Shown: positions 24,910 through 31,884 of the stretch, piece after piece
Layout of the letters: each line of letters begins with the position of its first letter
Position numbering within the stretch: position 1 is the first letter of the stretch
Assembly (NCBI RefSeq): GCF_023630205.1
Contig: NZ_JALPRR010000004.1
Coordinates: forward strand, 186,001-250,000
Direction: 5' to 3'
Length of the DNA stretch: 64,000 nt
From: Pontibacter ruber
GTDB taxonomy: Bacteria > Bacteroidota > Bacteroidia > Cytophagales > Hymenobacteraceae
The notes under the pieces: generated by a model
Seen by the model: the letters and a program-made list of their open reading frames with translations, nothing else
Databases searched by the model: none
Told to the model about the DNA's origin: nothing
Position numbers and translations under genes: made by a program

Positions 24910-25635
24910 GTGGAAGAACAAGTACTTGTTTCTGAGGTTTCTGCTTACCAAGCATCGCTTAACATTAAAACCTGGGCAGAGGAGGACCGGCCCCGCGAAA
25001 AACTGCTGCTCAAAGGCAAAGCCGCGCTCAGCGACGCAGAGCTTATTGCCATCCTGATCGGCTCCGGCACTCCCAAACTGACAGCCGTGGACGTAGCTAA
25101 ACTTATACTTGCTGCTGTGGGCAACGACCTGAACGAACTGGCCAAACTCTCGGTAAAGGACCTGATGAAGCACAAAGGCATCGGCGAGGCCAAAGCCATT
25201 ACCATCGTTAGTGCCCTGGAGCTGGGACGCCGGCGCAAAGAGGCTACTGTAGCTGCCAAGACCCGCATTACCTGTTCCACGGATATCTACAACTACATTA
25301 AACCGCAGTTGCTCGATCTTCAGCACGAAGAATTCTGGATCATACTTTTAAACCGCGCCAACGTAGTGATGAAAAAGGAAAGTATAAGCTCCGGCGGCGT
25401 AGCCGGCACCGTGGCCGATCCGAAGATCATCTTCAAAAAAGCGCTGGAGCAACTGGCCAGTTCCATCATACTGGTGCACAACCACCCAAGCGGCAACATC
25501 AAACCCAGCGCCGCCGACATCGCGCTCACCAAAAAAATGAAAGAAGCAGGCCAGTTCCTCGACCTACCCGTTCTCGACCACATCATCTTCACCGACAACG
25601 ACTACTACAGCTTTGCGGATGAAGGGCTGTTGTAA
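24910..25635 (+). CDS. radC: RadC family JAB1/MPN metalloprotein
   Basis: A 241-residue RadC protein. The N-terminal half holds the R-P-R-E-K-L-L and A-L-S-D-A-E-L-I-A-I-L-I-G-S-G region and a helix-hairpin-helix near residue 80-95. The C-terminal half is a JAB/MPN domain with H-N-H-P-S-G-N-I-K-P-S-A-A-D, the metal-binding H-x-H-P-S-G-x4-P-S-x2-D signature. Despite the name, a role in repair is disputed; the family is best linked to DNA metabolism and to genes found on mobile elements. The start is a GTG (24910), since no ATG precedes the conserved core. Downstream lies the DUF559 repeat cassette. Confidence 0.95.
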   Translation: MEEQVLVSEVSAYQASLNIKTWAEEDRPREKLLLKGKAALSDAELIAILIGSGTPKLTAVDVAKLILAAVGNDLNELAKLSVKDLMKHKGIGEAKAITIVSALELGRRRKEATVAAKTRITCSTDIYNYIKPQLLDLQHEEFWIILLNRANVVMKKESISSGGVAGTVADPKIIFKKALEQLASSIILVHNHPSGNIKPSAADIALTKKMKEAGQFLDLPVLDHIIFTDNDYYSFADEGLL

Positions 25636-25686
25636 GTTAGAGAGTTTGGGAGTTTAGGAAGTATAAACAGAGCACATCATTCTCAG

Positions 25687-25720
25687 AAAGTCCCCCTTTG
25701 AAGGGGGCAGGGGGATGATT
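25687..25720 (+). repeat. Left inverted-repeat copy flanking the DUF559 gene
   Basis: A 34-bp sequence whose perfect reverse complement is at 26130-26163. It has a C5-T-T…A-A-G5 hairpin followed by a CAGGGGGATGAT tail, the same layout as the shorter repeats at 37111, 37196 and 48681. It lies 51 bp after radC. Confidence 0.9.
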
Positions 25721-25764
25721 ACACCAACGGATTTTCAGACGATATAGTATAAATCACACCAGCG

Positions 25765-26202
25765 ATGGCACCGAATCACGGCTACAACAAAAAGCTTCAG
25801 CCTTTTGTCAAAGTACTTCGCGTCACATCTACCAAAGCAGAAGTCAGGCTATGGTGCGAAGTACTGCGCAACGGCAAACAGGGCTATCCATTCTTGAGGC
25901 AGCGACCCCTGTACAACTACATTGCTAATTTTCTATGTAAAGATCTAAAGCTCATCATAGAAGTGGACGGCTACACCCACAACTTCAAAACGGAAGAGGA
26001 CGCAGAAAGAGACGCCGTTTTGGCTGGTTATGGCTTTACAACGCTTCGGTTTACCGACGAGGAAGTGATGAAGGACTTGCCCAATGTGCAGCGGACTATC
26101 GAAGTATGGATTACTGACCGGCAGGTGTCAATCATCCCCCTGCCCCCTTCAAAGGGGGACTTTTTAGATGAGCTGTGCAATACGAGCCAGAATCAGACTT
26201 AA
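25765..26202 (+). CDS. DUF559 (Vsr-like PD-(D/E)XK) endonuclease-fold protein between inverted repeats
   Basis: A 145-residue protein of the DUF559 family, related to Vsr and other PD-(D/E)XK nucleases. Seen in order: S-T-K-A-E-V-R-L-W near residue 20, the core G-Y-P-F-L-R-Q-R-P near 38-46, the strand with I-I-E-V-D-G-Y-T-H-N (catalytic aspartate and neighbours) near 68-77, and L-R-F-T-D-E-E-V near 95. Its last coding segment, about residues 122-133, is written by the right-hand 34-bp repeat, so the cassette end and the gene end are fused. The stop shares a TTAA palindrome with the stop of ywbE. Biochemical role is unproven; the flanking repeats suggest a mobile cassette. Confidence 0.85.
   Translation: MAPNHGYNKKLQPFVKVLRVTSTKAEVRLWCEVLRNGKQGYPFLRQRPLYNYIANFLCKDLKLIIEVDGYTHNFKTEEDAERDAVLAGYGFTTLRFTDEEVMKDLPNVQRTIEVWITDRQVSIIPLPPSKGDFLDELCNTSQNQT
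26130..26163 (-). repeat. Right inverted-repeat copy, inside the 3' end of the DUF559 gene
   Basis: Perfect reverse complement of 25687-25720 over all 34 bp; just inside both arms the sequence is ACACC on one side and GACACC on the other, so similarity runs on with a one-base slip. Confidence 0.9.
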
Positions 26203-26399
26203 TCTTCCTCCAATATCTCTTTCACCCTTCCTACTTCCCCTGTCTCCAGACGCACTTTGATGCCGTGGGGGTGATTAGGGGAGTTGGTGAGGATGTCTTT
26301 GACATAGCCTTCGGTGAGGTCGCCGGTGCGCTGGTCTTCCTTCATCACGATGTTGACACGCAGGCCAGGCTTTATGTTTGCTCGTTTTCTTCCGTCCAT
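26199..26399 (-). CDS. ywbE: YwbE family protein
   Basis: A 66-residue protein of the YwbE family, small basic proteins of unknown role found in many bacteria. The whole sequence is family core: M-D-G-R-K-R-A-N-I-K-P-G-L-R-V, V-M-K-E-D-Q-R-T-G, G-Y-V-K-D-I-L-T-x-S-P-x-H-P-H-G-I-K-V and R-L-E-T-G-E-V-G-R-V. The start is the ATG at 26397-26399. Its stop overlaps the stop of the convergent DUF559 gene at the shared TTAA, so the DUF559 cassette ends directly against it without disrupting it. Confidence 0.92.
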   Translation of the reverse strand: MDGRKRANIKPGLRVNIVMKEDQRTGDLTEGYVKDILTNSPNHPHGIKVRLETGEVGRVKEILEED

Positions 26400-26479
26400 A
26401 GTTTTATACTTTATACTTTACTTCTGTCCGGCAAAATACACATAAGCTTTTATACTTAAACTACTGACGGCAAACCAGG

Positions 26480-26722
26480 CTAGTTCCTCTGTACGGTCAC
26501 AATATTCAGGAACTGCTCGTTCTCATCCAGGCTCCAACGGTAGGAGGCAGTGAGGTCCTGCCTGATCACTTCTATTTTTTTACCTCTTTCAGGTCGGCAA
26601 GTATAAGATCGATGTTCTTGTTGAGTTGCCTGTTGCTGCACGCGTTTCTCTTTAAGATAGGTAAGTCCCTGTAGAGCGTGAGCAGCTAAGCTGCAAAAGG
26701 AAAGTATGAGCAGGATGGGAAA
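26480..26722 (-). pseudogene. Decayed small exported-protein gene with frameshifts
   Basis: No intact ORF, but protein-like segments continue across two frames. One frame reads I-L-L-I-L-S-F-C-S-L-A-A-H-A, a clear signal-peptide shape, but has no start codon in reach. Another gives L-N-K-N-I-D-L-I-L-A-D-L-K-E-V-K-K and stops; one extra A in the A7 run at about 26576-26582 would continue it into I-E-V-I-R-Q-D-L-T-A-S-Y-R-W-S in the first frame, ending at a TAG near 26480. At least two indels and a lost start fit a pseudogene; sequencing error at the homopolymer could explain only one. No family was recognised. Confidence 0.45.
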
Positions 26723-26750
26723 ATCTAATTATAAGAACATAAGTAATGGC

Positions 26751-26993
26751 CTACTTATGTTTCAGCTGCTTAACTTCCTCCTCCAGTTGCTGGTTCTCCT
26801 TCTCCAATTGCTTCATATTCCTTGAGCGGAGAATAACAGCCAACGCCATCAGCACGATGCCGGCGCCTAACAGGATATAAGCAATTGTGCTGTTGTTATC
26901 TTCGAAGAAGTGCAGCACGCGTACAGTTGAACCCGCAAACGTTAAAACCATTGCTACTTGTGCAAGTCTGGTTGCCAATATCCTGCTTTTCAT
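26751..26993 (-). CDS. Small two-helix membrane protein with a C-terminal coiled coil
   Basis: An 80-residue protein from the ATG at 26991-26993 (a TTG two codons upstream is the alternative). Two hydrophobic helices, about 10-28 and 40-58, are joined by a polar loop rich in D-N-N-S-T, and the last 22 residues form a highly charged coiled coil with leucines spaced in heptads (Q-L-E-K-E-N-Q-Q-L-E-E-E-V-K-Q-L). It resembles the small membrane scaffolds often found near gliding and stress genes in Bacteroidota, but no family was recognised. The coding strand also holds a decayed gene just downstream. Confidence 0.6.
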   Translation of the reverse strand: MKSRILATRLAQVAMVLTFAGSTVRVLHFFEDNNSTIAYILLGAGIVLMALAVILRSRNMKQLEKENQQLEEEVKQLKHK

Positions 26994-27108
26994 AAGCAAA
27001 CCTTTTTACATGATGGATTAAGTATAATTATTATTTTGATAAATAAAATTATATAAAATAAATTAATATTGCAAGTTTTTGTATAGATTGCTTTGTGCAG
27101 CGTGAAAT

Positions 27109-28773
27109 TTACCTAAACAGTCGTTTAAACAGACTTAGTACATTTCTTCGTCTGTACTCGTGCGCCCCGATGTCGGGCTTGCGTTTGGCGGGAACAGGAG
27201 AGCCGAAAAAATCATGTATCGGAGGTTCTGTTATGGATGTCACAGGTATCCCTTTGTTTATGGCAGGTGATTTTTTCTGCAACGTATAAGCCTGTTGCAG
27301 TTTGTTTAGCTCGAGGGGGTAGCCAAGGGTACCGCCCTTTCCGGGAGCTGCCACTAATGGGTCTGCCACCATACCTACAGGCTTGCCATTGCGCATCTCC
27401 AGCCCGGTTCTGTTCCGAAGGCTCTCCAGCGAAGTATAGGTTGTGTCTTCCCAATGCCACTGGTAGCTTTTATCTTCACTATAGTATACATTGTGCTGAA
27501 AAACAGCGTCGATGTTGGTGGCATCTGCCTGCAGCATGGGAGCCCCGTTGCGCGAGTAAAAGAGGTTGTTGTAGAACCGGACCTTGTGATGGTGACCACT
27601 CTTGAAGTACACGCCGCCGCCTGAAGGGGCTATACTTTTATCGGCATACACGGTGTTGTTGTGTACCAGCAGGTTGTGGTTGCCGCCGCTGTTGTGGGCA
27701 TCGGCCACCCAGAGCGTGATGCCTTTGTAGCCGTTCTTTCTCCCGTCATTTTCGGAGATGTTGTAGCGAATCGTGTTGTTGTGCATAGGGCGGGCCCATT
27801 CAAACTGCGCAATCAGAAAACCGGCTCCGTCGTTGTCGTGCGAGTAGTTGTATTGCATAACAGAGTTGGTAACACCACCGTCTAGGTCGAAACCGCCGCC
27901 GTCGCAACCGCTGCCGGAACTGATGTTATAAGCTTCGTTGTACTGGATCAGGATGTTGTTGGCGTCCCAGGCCCAAATGCCGACCGGTCCGCCGCAGTGC
28001 AGGTTGTTTGTGCCGCAATGGTGCGCCACACTGTACTCAATGGTGCCACCATCCACATCGGAAAGTATAATGCCGCTGCCGGAGTGTTTGTCTTTCAGGG
28101 GCAGGCCGTGCACATCGTATACATGGCAGTGCCCGACATAGATGTTCCGGTGCGAGTAACCAACTTTATCCTGCGCAAAAAAGCCCCAGGTGGTGATGCC
28201 CTCCGAGCCGACATCATGCACCACCGCATACATGATCCGCACATCAGAAAAGCCGCTGTTGCCGTTCCATGACCCAAAGGAGATACCCGCTTTGCGAAAT
28301 CCACGCACTTCTACCTGGTCAATTATCACGCCCTGCAGCTTGGTGTTGCCGGGCAGGTCGTTGTAGAAAAGGATGCCGTGGTTGTTGTTGGTCTGGTAAC
28401 CGCTGCCTACGAAGTTTAGGTTTTGGATGGTGATGCCGACTTTGTTGTACGCATACAGGCCATAGCTCGTGTCGGCGTCAATTGTGGCACGGCCGGCACC
28501 ATAGGAGCTTATAAGGATGGGCGCTGATGCGGTGCTGTTGTCGTTGCTGTCAAAGTATAAACTTCCCTGAAAAGTATGCCCTCCCTGGAACAGGATGGAG
28601 TCGCCGGGGCTGAAGTTATGCTTGCTGAGGCGGGTTATGGTTTGCCAGGCAGTGGCTGGTGAAGTGCCGCTGTTGCTGTCCTTCCCGCCGGGGCTGATAT
28701 AGTAACTGTGCGCCATGACCAGAAAAGGGAAGAGAAGTATACATGCTAAAAGGGATGTGCTTTTATAAGCCAT
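27109..28773 (-). CDS. Secreted right-handed beta-helix protein
   Basis: A 554-residue exported protein. The start is placed at the ATG of M-A-Y-K-S-T-S (28771-28773), because only from there does a clean signal peptide follow (…L-V-M-A-H-S). Residues about 25-110 open with Y-Y-I-S-P-G-G-K-D-S-N-S-G-T, a layout seen in pectate-lyase-like beta-helix proteins. The rest is rich in N-N-x-I/V-x-Y-N repeats (N-I-L-I-Q-Y-N-E-A-Y-N and similar), which are parallel beta-helix coils. It ends P-D-I-G-A-H-E-Y, typical of the family. It may bind or cleave a polysaccharide; no catalytic set was identified. Confidence 0.82.
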   Translation of the reverse strand: MAYKSTSLLACILLFPFLVMAHSYYISPGGKDSNSGTSPATAWQTITRLSKHNFSPGDSILFQGGHTFQGSLYFDSNDNSTASAPILISSYGAGRATIDADTSYGLYAYNKVGITIQNLNFVGSGYQTNNNHGILFYNDLPGNTKLQGVIIDQVEVRGFRKAGISFGSWNGNSGFSDVRIMYAVVHDVGSEGITTWGFFAQDKVGYSHRNIYVGHCHVYDVHGLPLKDKHSGSGIILSDVDGGTIEYSVAHHCGTNNLHCGGPVGIWAWDANNILIQYNEAYNISSGSGCDGGGFDLDGGVTNSVMQYNYSHDNDGAGFLIAQFEWARPMHNNTIRYNISENDGRKNGYKGITLWVADAHNSGGNHNLLVHNNTVYADKSIAPSGGGVYFKSGHHHKVRFYNNLFYSRNGAPMLQADATNIDAVFQHNVYYSEDKSYQWHWEDTTYTSLESLRNRTGLEMRNGKPVGMVADPLVAAPGKGGTLGYPLELNKLQQAYTLQKKSPAINKGIPVTSITEPPIHDFFGSPVPAKRKPDIGAHEYRRRNVLSLFKRLFR

Positions 28774-28988
28774 CGGGTGCTTTTGGTTTATTTGGAATGA
28801 GACAAGTATACGTACCAGCTTCCATTTAGGGCCAAAATAGAGCAGCTGAATCAGAAATCCGGCCTCAGGGCAAGGTAACTGCACGCTTCAGCGAGATCAG
28901 CTTCCTGCCTTTTAAATAAGTACGAACCTGAATTTATACTTAAAACCTGTGTACAGCTCACCGAACACCTGAAGGAGAAGCTGTAGCG

Positions 28989-30860
28989 TTATACTTTGCT
29001 CCGCTGCTCTGCCGTTTCTGTTTGTGGCTCCAGTTCCGAAATATGAAGGCTTCGTAGCATAGATGTTTTTTTGCGCTGATGCATCTGCATGCGGCTCAGG
29101 ATATCATCCAGCATTTGGATGGCTTCTATGATGTGAGGGCCCTTGTTCAGCATCACACAATCGGCGCGTTGCGACATGGCTGCATCGGTAATTTCGGCGC
29201 GGGAAGGCCTGCCTTTCTTTGCCAGCGTTTCCAGTACCTGTGTCGCCCATACCACCGGAATGTGAGCCGCCTCACAAAGCCACAGGATCTCTTCCTGTAC
29301 TTCGGCCAGCCGCTGCCAGCCGCATTCCACTGCCAGGTCGCCCCGCGCGATCATGATGCCTGCCGGGTAGCTTTTCATGACGGCAAGCAGCAGGTGGGGC
29401 AGGTTCCGGAAGCCTTCTTTTGTTTCGATCTTCAGCATCACCGGCAGGTGCTCTGCTTTCAGTTTCCTGAGTTCCTCGTGCAGAGCATCCACCGTTTCCG
29501 GGTAGTTTACAAACGACAGGTTTACGATATCGGCATGCTTTACCACGAACTTAAGATCCTTCTTGTCTTTTTCTGTCAGGCCACTCAGGCGCAGTTTGCT
29601 TTCGGGCAGGTTAATGCCTTTGTCGGCACGCAGCTTGCTGCCTGCGTCCTTGGCATAGGTTATTTTTATCAGCAGCGAGTCATCGTTCACCTCCATTATC
29701 CGGCCTTCAATGGAGCCATCGTCGAATAGTATGGGTTGGTCCTTCTTCACCTGCTTAAAAACCTCCGGCAGCGTACAGGAAATATGAGCAGGGTTCGTAA
29801 TGTGCCCATCGGCATCGAAGCGGGATGGTTCGCCGGGGATAGCATCGCGGTGCAGAATAAGCATGTGGTCCTTTTTCAACAGGATCGGAACTTCCAGAGA
29901 AGGCAAGTGGCCTACTTCGGCAATGCGGTCTGCTACGGTATGGTCTTTTACAACAAACCGGGTGCCGGTAGCAATATAGGATGTCTTCAGGAGGTTGGCC
30001 AGCACGCCATTATCGGACTTATGTACCACAGACAGGGTACGCCTGCGGCCACGCGTGTCTTGAAATCGAATAAGGTCACCTACCTGCAACTGGCTTACCC
30101 AGGCAGCATCCAGGGGCAGGCTCGCATCTGCCTGTTTAGGGGCAGGCTCTGTAGGAGGTGCCAACCATACTTTAGCGGGTGCAGCAACCTGCCCAAGCTC
30201 GTTCTGCACCGGGTGTATGGCAATCACCTGTGGCCCTGGCTTCAGAGGGCCGGTTCGCAGCTTGGGCCCCATCAGATCAATGAGTATTTTGCAGGACAGC
30301 CCCGTTTCTTTTTCGGCCTGCTTTATGTTGCGGATCATACTTGCCCAAACCCGTTCGTTATCGTGGGCGCAGTTAATGCGGGCGCAATCCATGCCTGCCT
30401 TCATCATGCGTACTACCAGATCGTAATCAGTGGCAAGGTCGGTAGAGAAGGTGACCATGATGCGGGTGCTGCGGCTGTGTGGGGAGAGGCCCAGCAGGTC
30501 GTCGGTATGCGTGGAGAGTAGCTTCCTGTTCTCGAAATAAGATACTGCCAGGTGCTTTTGAGGAGGCTCACACTCTATCAGGTAGCAAAGCTGGTTCCGC
30601 ACCGCCTCCAGGCTGGCCAGCACGTGCCCTTCGGCGCGGCCAAGAGAGGAAAGTCCCAGTTGTGCCAGGTTATCCTGTAGGTCACGGATGTCGCGGTGGC
30701 GCAGGGCAAGGTAGTGCAGCAGGTTTTTGGCACTTTTCCGGAACGAGGGATGTGCCTTGTGCACGCTTCCGGCAAACTTTTTCTCCAATTCCAGTGCCTC
30801 CTCGTGTATGGTATCCAGCTGATTGATAAGTTCTTGCAGCTGCTTTTTATCGGGTTTCAT
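28989..30860 (-). CDS. Atypical pyruvate kinase with an N-terminal extension and no C-terminal domain
   Basis: Converts phosphoenolpyruvate and ADP to pyruvate and ATP. About 623 residues from the ATG at 30858-30860 (ten residues inside the longer frame). Residues about 1-125 form a helical extension unlike classic pyruvate kinases. The barrel begins at R-I-M-V-T-F near 132, then M-K-A-G-M-D-C-A-R-I-N near 151 and I-D-L-M-G-P-K-L-R-T-G near 188. The inserted beta domain lies about 260-360. M-I-A-R-G-D-L-A-V-E-C-G and A-T-Q-V-L-E-T-L close the barrel. The usual regulatory C-terminal domain is missing, so allosteric control differs. Two domains of a fused or long pyruvate-kinase-like protein are known in Cytophagales; the family is well supported, the catalytic competence likely. 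Confidence 0.85.
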   Translation of the reverse strand: MKPDKKQLQELINQLDTIHEEALELEKKFAGSVHKAHPSFRKSAKNLLHYLALRHRDIRDLQDNLAQLGLSSLGRAEGHVLASLEAVRNQLCYLIECEPPQKHLAVSYFENRKLLSTHTDDLLGLSPHSRSTRIMVTFSTDLATDYDLVVRMMKAGMDCARINCAHDNERVWASMIRNIKQAEKETGLSCKILIDLMGPKLRTGPLKPGPQVIAIHPVQNELGQVAAPAKVWLAPPTEPAPKQADASLPLDAAWVSQLQVGDLIRFQDTRGRRRTLSVVHKSDNGVLANLLKTSYIATGTRFVVKDHTVADRIAEVGHLPSLEVPILLKKDHMLILHRDAIPGEPSRFDADGHITNPAHISCTLPEVFKQVKKDQPILFDDGSIEGRIMEVNDDSLLIKITYAKDAGSKLRADKGINLPESKLRLSGLTEKDKKDLKFVVKHADIVNLSFVNYPETVDALHEELRKLKAEHLPVMLKIETKEGFRNLPHLLLAVMKSYPAGIMIARGDLAVECGWQRLAEVQEEILWLCEAAHIPVVWATQVLETLAKKGRPSRAEITDAAMSQRADCVMLNKGPHIIEAIQMLDDILSRMQMHQRKKTSMLRSLHISELEPQTETAEQRSKV

Positions 30861-31069
30861 AGCAAGGGTTACTGTGTCCTTTCTTATCAAACTCCTGTAC
30901 AGGAGGTATGGTTGTGTAATGGAGGCGCAAAATTTCAGAAATCCGGTCCGGAAGTATAAAGTGAACTATAGCAGGGGAAATGCAGTGCTTCGGTGTGGTA
31001 AGTAGTTGTTAGCGTACGTTTCTCCCTGAAAATTTGCGAACTTTGCAAAGAACTATAGTCGCTGCTAAA

Positions 31070-31690
31070 ATGAAACGACCTTTCAAGCTGATCATACTTG
31101 CCGGTATTGCGCTGGTGCTCTTTTACTTTGTAAACGAGTCTTTCCTGAGCGATGATAACTACCTGATACCGCTCAAAAAAGAGCGCGAAGACAAAGACCT
31201 CTCGTTCAGAGGCAAGGAAAACAGCCCTTTTACAGAAGAAGGACGCAAGATCTTCCAGAACCTGAAGTATTACGAGCCCAACCTCGACTACCGTATCAAG
31301 GTGAAAGTGGAAAAGCTAGCCAAGCAGGACACGCTGTACATGCCCATGACAAACGGCAGCACCGAGCCTTACCTGGTGTATGCCAAAACCGCTTTTGAGC
31401 TGGAAGGCCAGCCGCAGCAGCTCACGCTCTACAAGAAGGTGAAAGAAGCGAAAGACCAGCTGTTCGTGCCGTTCACCGATAAGACCAATGGCTTCGATAC
31501 CTATGGCGGCGGCCGTTACCTGGATGTGCCCTACGAGGAAGGCGATAAAACTGTGGTGCTGGATTTTAACCGCGCCTACAGCCCTTTCTGTGCTTACAAT
31601 CCGGACTACGTTTGCCCCGTGCCGCCCAAAGCCAACCGCCTGACCGTAGGCATACCGGCAGGAGAGAAGAACTACAGCTCGGCACATTAG
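31070..31690 (+). CDS. DUF1684 domain-containing protein
   Basis: A 206-residue protein with an N-terminal membrane anchor (L-I-I-L-A-G-I-A-L-V-L-F-Y-F-V) and the DUF1684 domain. The ATG at 31070 is chosen because the basic M-K-R-P-F-K lead and the anchor follow at once; an upstream start would add 12 unsupported residues. The domain shows F-R-G-K-E-N-S-P-F-T, then G-G-G-R-Y-L-D-V-P, V-L-D-F-N-R-A-Y-S-P-F-C-A-Y and Y-V-C-P-V-P-P-K-A-N-R-L-T-V-G-I-P-A-G-E-K, the last two being the usual family marks. The function of this family is not known. It is a single gene with no partner on this strand. Confidence 0.9.
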   Translation: MKRPFKLIILAGIALVLFYFVNESFLSDDNYLIPLKKEREDKDLSFRGKENSPFTEEGRKIFQNLKYYEPNLDYRIKVKVEKLAKQDTLYMPMTNGSTEPYLVYAKTAFELEGQPQQLTLYKKVKEAKDQLFVPFTDKTNGFDTYGGGRYLDVPYEEGDKTVVLDFNRAYSPFCAYNPDYVCPVPPKANRLTVGIPAGEKNYSSAH

Positions 31691-31821
31691 ATATAGGACA
31701 TAGGACTGTTTGACCTTTTGACAAAGGAGTTCTGGTGCATTAAGAGTGGCTTGTCTTTTGTCTCATAGTCTTTTGTCAAGAACTCGGAAAGACAAAAGGT
31801 CTTTTCAAAAGAAATAATCCT

Positions 31822-31829
31822 TAATTTTG
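31822..31829 (+). promoter_or_regulatory. -7 promoter box of pheT
   Basis: TAATTTTG, a full TAnnTTTG match, 55 bp before the pheT ATG. The surrounding 100 bp repeat CTTTTGTC/GACAAAAG words; no -33 box was identified. Confidence 0.5.
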
Positions 31830-31884
31830 AGACTTCTGTCCTTTGGGCACGGATGTTATACTTTACGATCAACAGAAATACAAC

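Noticed and set aside
24903..24910. TACCGTTG as a -7 box for radC
   Set aside because: One mismatch in the key TTTG and it would overlap the GTG start, implying a leaderless transcript for which there is no support.
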